This document shows, in pieces, positions 7,081 through 11,674 of a stretch of DNA of 11,674 bases. Made by a program: the position numbers and the translations under genes. This DNA comes from Candidatus Latescibacterota bacterium (GTDB lineage Bacteria > Eisenbacteria > RBG-16-71-46 > SZUA-252). The stretch covers positions 1 to 11,674 of the forward strand of contig JACQPZ010000081.1 of the NCBI GenBank assembly GCA_016207265.1. The letters run 5' to 3'. How positions within the stretch are numbered: position 1 is the stretch's first letter; the number at the start of each line of letters is the position of its first letter. The notes below the pieces were generated by a model. It ran no database searches. It saw only the letters and a list, made by a program, of their open reading frames with translations, and was not told the origin of the DNA.

Positions 7081-7419
7081 ATGAGTTTGGAGGTCCGGAC
7101 CGTAGGGGACGTCACGGTGCTCACCCCCAAGGGGATGCTTCTGGGAGGCAAGGAGACGGACGAGCTCCAGGGCAAGATCAAGGAGCTGGCCGAAGCTGGG
7201 AACAAGAAGCTCCTGATCAACTTGGGGCAGACCACGTTCATGAACAGCGTCTCGCTGGGCGTGCTCATCGCGGGACACAGCAACTATGCCAAGCGAAGCG
7301 CCAGGATGAAGCTCTGCGCCGTGGACAAGAAGATTCAGAACATATTCGTCGTGACGAAGCTCTCCCTGGTGTTCGACGTCTATGATTCGGAGGACGAGGC
7401 CCTGAAGAGCTTTGCATAG
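7081..7419 (+). CDS. Single-domain STAS protein (anti-sigma factor antagonist family)
   Basis: 112 residues, the usual size for SpoIIAA/RsbV-like proteins. The sequence fits the STAS fold: first strands VRTVGDVTVLTPKGML (5-20), helix ETDELQGKIKELAEAG, strand KLLINLG, then the loop TTFMNSVSLGVLIAG (51-65). By alignment with the SpoIIAA loop MDSSGLG, S56 is the phosphorylatable serine, but the preceding Asp is Asn (N55) and the following Gly is Ser (S58). Family members bind an anti-sigma kinase or another regulator and are released or inactivated by phosphorylation. No RsbW-like kinase, PP2C phosphatase or sigma factor is in the window. GGGAGG (7071-7076) precedes the ATG. A small hairpin (GCGGC 7051-7055 with GCCGC 7061-7065) lies in the 36-base gap after the TPR gene, so it is probably the last gene of the pstS-like operon. 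Its partner is unknown. Confidence 0.85.
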   Translation: MSLEVRTVGDVTVLTPKGMLLGGKETDELQGKIKELAEAGNKKLLINLGQTTFMNSVSLGVLIAGHSNYAKRSARMKLCAVDKKIQNIFVVTKLSLVFDVYDSEDEALKSFA

Positions 7420-7440
7420 CGGGAGGGGTCGCATAGCGGG
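7414..7440 (+). repeat. Short direct repeat GCATAGCGGG x2
   Basis: Ten-base copies at 7414-7423 and 7431-7440, starting 17 bases apart; the first contains the TAG stop of the STAS gene. It looks like a small local duplication that created or extended the 3' end. No function is evident. Confidence 0.5.
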
Positions 7441-7443
7441 GGG

Positions 7444-7473
7444 TTGTCGGAGCGGGGACGGTTGAGGCATACT
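7444..7473 (+). promoter_or_regulatory. Candidate promoter of the exbB-exbD-exbD-tonB operon
   Basis: TTGTCG (7444-7449), an 18-base spacer and CATACT (7468-7473). Each box departs from consensus at two positions. The predicted start near 7480 leaves a leader of about 120 bases holding a tandem repeat and a strong Shine-Dalgarno. Confidence 0.35.
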
Positions 7474-7544
7474 ACGGCTCACCCTCGGGCCGGAGCTTGG
7501 CCGCAAGGTCCCTCTCCAGTCGCCTCGAGCCGGATTCCATGCGG

Positions 7545-7578
7545 ATGGTCGGTTCGCCTAAATGATCGGTTCGTCTAA
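7545..7578 (+). repeat. Two abutting 17-bp repeats in the exbB leader
   Basis: ATGGTCGGTTCGCCTAA (7545-7561) is followed with no gap by ATGATCGGTTCGTCTAA (7562-7578), differing at 2 of 17 positions. The pair sits 6 bases before the Shine-Dalgarno of exbB. It could be a paired protein-binding site on DNA or mRNA, or a recent slippage duplication. Confidence 0.6.
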
Positions 7579-7584
7579 CAGGTT

Positions 7585-7592
7585 AAGGAGGA
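7585..7592 (+). promoter_or_regulatory. Strong Shine-Dalgarno for exbB
   Basis: AAGGAGGA, 7 bases before GTG 7600. It picks this GTG over the ATG 18 bases further on. It contrasts with the operon-first genes at 2694, 4316 and 10133, which lack such a site. Confidence 0.75.
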
Positions 7593-7599
7593 AGTCGCG

Positions 7600-8322
7600 G
7601 TGAAACAAGGCGTGTTCATGACGATTGTCGGAGTGGTCGCGCTCGGGATATCGATCGTGGTGTTCATGTTCCTGCCCGAGTACATCAAGAAGGGCGGACC
7701 CCTCGTCGCCCTCCTGATCATGCTCTCGATCATGTCGGTGACGTTAACGTTCGAGCGCCTCTTTACTCTCAACCGGGCGCGTGGGAAGGATCCGCTCCCG
7801 GCTTTCATGAGAAACGTCCGCAAGAAGATCGACTCGATGGACATCGAGGGCGCGGCCGATCTCTGCGCGAAGCAGCGCGGATCGCTCGCAAACGTGCTGC
7901 GCGCCGGCCTCGACCGGTACGCGGTGGTCCGCACGGTCAATCTCGACGTCAAGCAGCGCATGGAAGAGGTCCAGAAGGCGATGGAGGAGGCGAACATGCT
8001 GGAGGTGCCGCTCCTCGAGCGAAACCTCATCGCGCTGGCGACGATCGCGTCGATCGCCACCATGGTGGGCCTTCTCGGCACGACGATCGGAATGATCCGC
8101 TCCTTCGCCGCGCTCGGGCAGACGGGCTCCGTCGACGCGGTGAAGCTGGCGATCGGCATCTCGGAGGCGCTCATCAACACGGCGGGCGGGCTCGCGGTCG
8201 CGATCTTCTCGATCGTGCTGTACAACGTGTTCGTCACGATGATCGACAACTTCAACTACATGATGGACGAGGCGAGCCTCGAGGTCGTCGAGGTCCTGTC
8301 GGTGAAAGAGACGGCGAAGTAA
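7600..8322 (+). CDS. exbB: ExbB/TolQ-type proton channel subunit (first unit)
   Basis: 240 residues, MotA/TolQ/ExbB family; the pentameric inner-membrane part of the motor that uses proton flow to energise TonB. Membrane segments: about 5-25 and 33-50 (ending FERL, the conserved end of the first canonical helix), then 143-168 with GLLGTTIGM (157-165), and 185-215 with ISEALINTAGGLAVAI. E189 and T194 match the conserved E/T pair of the third canonical helix, and T161 or T162 the channel Thr of the second. The extra N-terminal hydrophobic segment (5-25) is beyond the three-helix core. It starts with GTG and a strong Shine-Dalgarno, and its TAA directly abuts the ATG of the first exbD. It is named ExbB rather than TolQ because tonB, not tolA/tolB/pal, is in the operon. 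Confidence 0.9.
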   Translation: MKQGVFMTIVGVVALGISIVVFMFLPEYIKKGGPLVALLIMLSIMSVTLTFERLFTLNRARGKDPLPAFMRNVRKKIDSMDIEGAADLCAKQRGSLANVLRAGLDRYAVVRTVNLDVKQRMEEVQKAMEEANMLEVPLLERNLIALATIASIATMVGLLGTTIGMIRSFAALGQTGSVDAVKLAIGISEALINTAGGLAVAIFSIVLYNVFVTMIDNFNYMMDEASLEVVEVLSVKETAK

Positions 8323-8766
8323 ATGGCGGCGAAGAAGCTTCGGCGCATCGGCATCAAGATTGACATGACGCCCATGGTCGACGTGGCGTTCCTGCTCTTG
8401 ATCTTTTTCATGTCCACGTCGCAGTTCGATCCGCCGCAGAAGCTGCCCATCACGATTCCCGACAGCCACTCGAATCTCAAAGTCCCCGACTCCGACGTGA
8501 TGACGATCGGGGTCGGGAAGGGCAACGAGATCCTCTGGCAGATCGGCAAGAACCCCCAGGAGTTCACGGACATCGTGAATCTGGAGTCGGTCGTGTCGGA
8601 GCAGCGTAGGCGGAATCCGCGGCTGCGCGTGGCCATCAAGGCCGACAAGTCGTCGGACTACGGGACCATGGAAGACATCATGGGGATCATGCAGAAGACC
8701 AACACGATCACGTTCAGCCTCGTCACGGAGCTCATCGCCAGCCAGAAGACCGCGATGACGCACTAG
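8323..8766 (+). CDS. exbD: ExbD/TolR family protein (first of pair, unit 1)
   Basis: 147 residues with the ExbD plan: short basic cytoplasmic start (KKLRR), one membrane helix at about 20-33 and a periplasmic domain. The start of the helix reads DMTPMVDVAFLLLIFFM, with D20 the conserved proton-carrying aspartate. The periplasmic part has the expected strands (MTIGVGKGNEILWQIG; LRVAIKADKSSDYGTMEDIM at about 101-120). It works in the ExbB pore. The stop/start junction with exbB (TAA|ATG) implies coupling. It is one of two different ExbD proteins in this operon, so the motor may carry a heterodimer; that is inference. Confidence 0.9.
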   Translation: MAAKKLRRIGIKIDMTPMVDVAFLLLIFFMSTSQFDPPQKLPITIPDSHSNLKVPDSDVMTIGVGKGNEILWQIGKNPQEFTDIVNLESVVSEQRRRNPRLRVAIKADKSSDYGTMEDIMGIMQKTNTITFSLVTELIASQKTAMTH

Positions 8767-8801
8767 GCCGTCGCGGATTGAATCGGAAGGAGCCATAGTC
8801 C

Positions 8802-9314
8802 ATGGGTGCGGTAGACACCCCCGAATCAAGCGTAAAACACAAAAAGGGCAAGAGGCGGAAGCCGAAGCGCATCGGGATCAAGATCGACATGACCCCGATG
8901 GTGGACGTCGCGTTCCTGCTCCTGATCTTCTTCATGTGCACGACCGTCTTCCGGAAGCCTCAGGCGCTCGAGATCAACCTTCCCCCCGATCCGAAGGCGA
9001 AGGTGGAGATCGCTGAGTCCAACGTCATGACGCTCCGGGTGATCGCCCGTCCCGACACGACGCAGGGAGACGTGCGCGCGTTCTGGCGGCTCGCGAAGGA
9101 TCCGTTCCAGGAGACCGACGTCGAGAAACTCCAGCCGATCTTCGAGGTGGAAGGGAAGAAGAACCCGAAGCTGGTCGTGCTGGTGAAGATCGACCGGATG
9201 GCCAAGTACAGGTACATGGTCGACATCATCGACCAGCTCCAGTTTGCGGAGCTGAACCGCTTCTCGCTGGCCCCGCTCGACCCCGCCGAGAAGCAGGAGG
9301 TCGAGGCGCTGTGA
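8802..9314 (+). CDS. exbD: ExbD/TolR family protein (second of pair, unit 1)
   Basis: 170 residues. A longer basic cytoplasmic tail (about 1-24, KHKKGKRRKPKR) precedes the membrane helix (about 35-50), with D35 as the conserved aspartate in MTPMVD. Residues 23-45 are identical to residues 8-30 of the preceding ExbD, although codons differ and the periplasmic domains have diverged (this one has an insertion around RPDTTQGDVRAFW). A Shine-Dalgarno-like GGAAGGAG precedes the ATG in the 35-base gap. Its TGA overlaps the GTG of tonB (GTGA). Members of such pairs are common in FCB-group genomes; their division of labour is not established here. Confidence 0.9.
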   Translation: MGAVDTPESSVKHKKGKRRKPKRIGIKIDMTPMVDVAFLLLIFFMCTTVFRKPQALEINLPPDPKAKVEIAESNVMTLRVIARPDTTQGDVRAFWRLAKDPFQETDVEKLQPIFEVEGKKNPKLVVLVKIDRMAKYRYMVDIIDQLQFAELNRFSLAPLDPAEKQEVEAL

Positions 9315-10027
9315 CCTCGACGGCCATGGTCGACCTCTCCCAGCGCGTTCCCATCGGCGCCGCCGATCTGAAGGCGAACGCGCAGCGTCTGTTCCGAAAG
9401 GCGCTGGTCATCTCGGCCGCGATCCACCTCGGGCTGGTCGGTATCTACATCCTCTCGACCGTCTGGAAGCCGAAGGACGAGGCCGCCTACACGGGGCGCG
9501 TGATCCGCATGACCACGCTGCCTCCGCCTCCGCCCCTCTCGGCCGCGCCGCCGCCTCCCGTCATCCCGATCAACCAGGAGATCGTGAAGCCGACGATCGG
9601 GACGCCGGTCCCCGTGCCGGACGCCCAGGCGCCGGAGCAGACCATCATGACGCAGCAGGAGATCGCGGCCATGACCGCCCCGGTGGGGCTGGGCGGATCC
9701 GGCAAAGACTCCCTTGTGATCGCGACGGGCGACGATCTCCCGAGCGAGGGCGAATTCGTCTACTATGAGGACGAGCCGGTGCCGGTGACGCAGGTCCAGC
9801 CCGCCTATCCGGAGTTTGCGCGGGAGGCCCAGATCCAGGGCAAGGTGGTGCTCCATGTCCTGGTGGGGAAGGACGGCCGCGTCAAGAATGTGAAGGTGAT
9901 GCGCGGGGTCACGGGGCTGAACGAGGCCGCCGTGGACGCGATCAAGAAGTGGGTGTTCAAGCCCGCGTTGAGCAACAACAAGCCGGTCGCGGTGTGGGTG
10001 GAAGTGCCGATGGACTTCCACTTCTAG
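9311..10027 (+). CDS. tonB: TonB energy transducer
   Basis: 238 residues. A cytoplasmic start is followed by a single membrane helix (about 31-51) carrying S35-x3-H39, the SxxxH pattern needed in TonB to couple to ExbB/ExbD. The periplasmic part begins with a Pro-rich spacer (PPPPPLSAAPPPPVIPIN at 71-88), shorter than in E. coli TonB, then a linker. The TonB C-terminal domain covers about 164-238: QPAYPEFAREAQIQGKVVL, VGKDGRVKNVKV, LNEAAVDAIKKWVFKPA. It contacts the TonB box of outer-membrane receptors. GTG 9311 overlaps the exbD stop and has AGGAGG (9295-9300) 10 bases upstream; the alternative ATG at 9326 lacks a site at useful distance. It ends the operon before a strong terminator. Confidence 0.92.
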   Translation: MTSTAMVDLSQRVPIGAADLKANAQRLFRKALVISAAIHLGLVGIYILSTVWKPKDEAAYTGRVIRMTTLPPPPPLSAAPPPPVIPINQEIVKPTIGTPVPVPDAQAPEQTIMTQQEIAAMTAPVGLGGSGKDSLVIATGDDLPSEGEFVYYEDEPVPVTQVQPAYPEFAREAQIQGKVVLHVLVGKDGRVKNVKVMRGVTGLNEAAVDAIKKWVFKPALSNNKPVAVWVEVPMDFHF

Positions 10028-10033
10028 CGGTAC

Positions 10034-10096
10034 CGCCGCTTCGCGGCGTTTCGAATTCGCACGGGGCCTCCCCCTCGGGAAGGCCCCTTTTCCTTT
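10034..10096 (+). terminator. Intrinsic terminator (double hairpin) after tonB
   Basis: A first small hairpin has arms CGCCGC (10034-10039) and GCGGCG (10043-10048) followed by TTT. The main one has arms GGGGCCT (10063-10069) and AGGCCCC (10081-10087), with an inner CCC/GGG extension, followed by TTTTCCTTT (10088-10096). This is a clear Rho-independent terminator ending the first TonB operon. Its T tract runs into the -35 box of the next promoter. Confidence 0.85.
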
Positions 10097-10124
10097 GACA
10101 GAGCGGGCGCGCTCCGGCTAGGCT
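10095..10124 (+). promoter_or_regulatory. Promoter of the second exbB-exbD-exbD unit, predicted near-leaderless
   Basis: TTGACA (10095-10100), an 18-base spacer and TAGGCT (10119-10124). The predicted start is 10131, two bases before ATG 10133. The first two T's of the -35 are the end of the upstream terminator's T tract. Confidence 0.6.
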
Positions 10125-10132
10125 GACAGGCC

Positions 10133-10927
10133 ATGGTTTCTCGCTTCAAGCCACGATTCCGCAATCGGTTCCGGCTTCTCCTCGCCGCCTTCGCGGTGCT
10201 CCTCGCCGCCGGCGCGGCATGGGCCAAAAGCGGGATCGAGGGACGGATGCCCCACCAGAGCGGCCTAGTCGAGCTGTACGTGACGGGCGGGATCTTCATG
10301 CATCCCATCCTGCTCTGCTCGGTGGTCGGGCTCGCGATCATCTTCGAGCGACTCTATTTCTTCGCGAAGGCCCGCACCGACACCCGGCGGCTCATGAGCG
10401 AGCTCCTGCACGTGCTGCAAGATCAAGGCTTCGAGCCCGCGCAGCGGATGCTCCACAGCAGGCGCGGTCCGATCGCTGCCGTGCTCCACTCGGGACTCCT
10501 CCGCGCGAAGAAGGGGCCCGAAGCCGTGGAGAAGGCGATCGAGACCGCGGCGTCCATCCAGACCGCGGCCATGGAGCGAGGACTGATCTGGCTCGCCACG
10601 GTGGCGAACATCGCGCCGCTCCTCGGGTTTCTCGGCACCGTGTCGGGGATGATCCACGCGTTCGAGGCGATCGCCGCTGCGGAGGAAGTCTCCGCCAAGC
10701 TCGTCGCGACGGGAATCTACGAGGCTCTGATCACAACGGCCATGGGGCTCTTCGTCGCGATCCCCGTCCAGACGGCACACAACTACTTCGTGTCGCGCAT
10801 CGACAAGTTCGTCATCGACATGGAGGAATCGGGCGCGGAGCTGGTCGACGCCCTCGCGACCTACTCCAAGCAGTGGGAGACCTTTCTCACGACGCTGAAG
10901 CCGTCCGGCGCTCCCGCGGCCCGATGA
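10133..10927 (+). CDS. exbB: ExbB/TolQ-type proton channel subunit with signal peptide (second unit)
   Basis: 264 residues, paralogue of the protein at 7600. The N-terminus (basic RFKPRFRNRFR, then LLLAAFAVLLAAGAAWA, likely cleaved after residue 31) is a signal peptide or extra anchor, followed by a short periplasmic stretch. Long ExbB forms with a cleaved N-terminal extension are known, for example in Serratia. Core: helix about 55-72 ending FERLYFF, then 151-175 with GFLGTVSGM (165-173, T169) and 193-215 with YEALITTAMGLFVAIP, where E197 and T202 are the conserved pair. It drives an unknown TonB-like partner, because the unit continues past the right edge. Its TGA overlaps the next ATG (ATGA). 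Its sequence is clearly different from the first ExbB, so it is not a recent duplicate. Confidence 0.9.
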   Translation: MVSRFKPRFRNRFRLLLAAFAVLLAAGAAWAKSGIEGRMPHQSGLVELYVTGGIFMHPILLCSVVGLAIIFERLYFFAKARTDTRRLMSELLHVLQDQGFEPAQRMLHSRRGPIAAVLHSGLLRAKKGPEAVEKAIETAASIQTAAMERGLIWLATVANIAPLLGFLGTVSGMIHAFEAIAAAEEVSAKLVATGIYEALITTAMGLFVAIPVQTAHNYFVSRIDKFVIDMEESGAELVDALATYSKQWETFLTTLKPSGAPAAR

Positions 10928-11331
10928 AGATCCTCAAGCGGCGGCATCCGCACCCCGAGATTCCCCTTGTCTCGACCGCGGACGTCTCGTTCCTCCTGCT
11001 GATCTTCTTCCTTTCCACGACGATCTTCGTGACGCACCGGGGGATCTCGCTCGAGCTGCCCCGGCCCGGAGAGCGCGCGATCGTCCTGCCGGCCGACAAG
11101 GTCGCGCGCGTTCTCGTCCGCGCGGACCGGACGATTCAGCTGAACGGCGAGGTCGTGGCCATGGGCGCCCTGGGACGCCTGCTTGAGACGCTCCTCGAGG
11201 CCCGGCCGGATTTGCTGGTGCGTCTCTCGGTGGATCCGTCCGCGCCCTATGCCGCCATGGTGCAGGCGCTCGACCAGGTGAAGCTCTCGGGCGCCCGTCA
11301 GATCGCGATCCAGACCGGAACGGAGCCATGA
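10924..11331 (+). CDS. exbD: ExbD/TolR family protein (first of pair, unit 2)
   Basis: 135 residues. A short basic cytoplasmic start (MKILKRRHPH) leads to the membrane helix ADVSFLLLIFFLSTTIFV (19-36), with D20 the conserved aspartate. The flanking sequence is PLVSTAD rather than the MTPMVD of the unit 1 ExbDs, so this belongs to a different ExbD subgroup. The periplasmic domain is compact (VARVLVRADRTIQLNG; LLVRLSVDPSAPYAAMVQAL; ARQIAIQT at the end) and lacks the insertions of the unit 1 proteins. Both ends overlap neighbours by ATGA, indicating tight coupling and near-fixed production ratios. Confidence 0.9.
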   Translation: MKILKRRHPHPEIPLVSTADVSFLLLIFFLSTTIFVTHRGISLELPRPGERAIVLPADKVARVLVRADRTIQLNGEVVAMGALGRLLETLLEARPDLLVRLSVDPSAPYAAMVQALDQVKLSGARQIAIQTGTEP

Positions 11332-11674
11332 ACATCAAACGCCGCGCGCGCCATCGCAGCGTGATCCCGGCCGCATCCATGGCCGACATCGCGATGCTCC
11401 TGCTCATCTTCTTTCTGAGCACGGCCATCTTCAGGCCGCGCGACGCCGTCTCCGTGCGCCTGCCCGGCGCCTACGCGGGAGAGCGGTTCCGAAGGGAGGA
11501 AGCGATCCGCGTTTGGATCGGGCCCGGGGGCGATGTAGCGTTCAACGACGCGGCCGTGCCGCTGGATCGCGTGGGCGAGCGTCTCGCCGCGAAGCTCGAG
11601 CGGAACCCCCGGCTCCTGATCGCGATCTACGCGGACGCGAGCGTGCCGTACGGCACGGTCGCACGGATCCTGGA
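11328..11674 (+). CDS. exbD: ExbD/TolR family protein (second of pair, unit 2), cut by window edge
   Basis: I read 115 codons from ATG 11328 to the right edge; the stop is outside. The start is basic (MNIKRRARHRS), then ASMADIAMLLLIFFLSTAIF with D20 as the conserved aspartate, then the periplasmic domain (AIRVWIGPGGDVAFND; NPRLLIAIYADASVPYGTVA), colinear with the preceding ExbD. Only about 20 residues should be missing compared with that protein. ATG 11328 overlaps the upstream TGA. By analogy with the first operon, a tonB-like gene may follow outside the window. Confidence 0.88.
   Translation, partial: MNIKRRARHRSVIPAASMADIAMLLLIFFLSTAIFRPRDAVSVRLPGAYAGERFRREEAIRVWIGPGGDVAFNDAAVPLDRVGERLAAKLERNPRLLIAIYADASVPYGTVARIL

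Noticed and set aside
8358..8363. TTGACA inside the first exbD
   Set aside because: Encodes part of the conserved IDM of the ExbD helix flank; no suitable -10 at 17-18 bases (the sequence there continues the coding motif) and no gene start follows.
7744..8829. 361-codon minus-strand frame opposite exbB/exbD
   Set aside because: His/Arg/Asp-rich antisense shadow; sense genes are unambiguous.

Overview
The window is GC-rich, tightly packed bacterial chromosome from a Gram-negative (TonB-using) organism. Compact genes, GTG starts, 4-base start/stop overlaps, a short AsnRS and a doubled ExbD in each ExbB/ExbD unit suggest an FCB-type or other deep-branching environmental lineage (Eisenbacteria- or Gemmatimonadota-like). 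This is inference from gene style; no rRNA or tRNA gene is present to settle it.

Layout. (1) 1-2694, minus strand: a two-gene operon. It encodes a large membrane protein with TPR repeats and a triple-CxxC zinc-ribbon-like segment, followed 4 bp later by a DUF4388 (PATAN-like) protein that runs off the left edge. (2) 2695-2808: a short divergent control region with a TTGACA-type promoter pointing left and a 14-bp near-palindrome. (3) 2809-4107, plus strand: asparaginyl-tRNA synthetase. (4) 4108-4315: an intergenic leader with a weak hairpin, two TTGACA-type promoters and alternative GC hairpins. (5) 4316-7419: a PstS-like phosphate-binding-protein-fold lipoprotein, a secreted 16-repeat TPR protein (GTGA overlap) and a single-domain STAS protein. 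(6) 7420-7599: a 180-bp regulatory gap with two perfectly abutting 17-bp repeats. (7) 7600-10027: ExbB-ExbD-ExbD-TonB, closed by a strong intrinsic terminator. (8) 10095-11674: a second promoter and a second ExbB-ExbD-ExbD unit, truncated by the right edge.

How it fits together. The ExbB/ExbD units are proton-driven inner-membrane motors; TonB carries the force to outer-membrane receptors. The first unit has its own TonB; a partner for the second may lie just beyond the window. The PstS-like lipoprotein has no PstCAB permease genes beside it. With the secreted TPR protein it probably works in the periplasm with the TonB machinery rather than as an ABC importer component (inference).

The most unusual signal is regulatory. 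TTGACA - 17/18 bp - TAnnnT boxes recur, and three of them sit so close to start codons (2694 minus, 4316 plus, 10133 plus) that the transcripts should be leaderless or nearly so. Genes inside operons, and exbB at 7600, instead have Shine-Dalgarno sequences. I found no mobile element, CRISPR array or phage gene.
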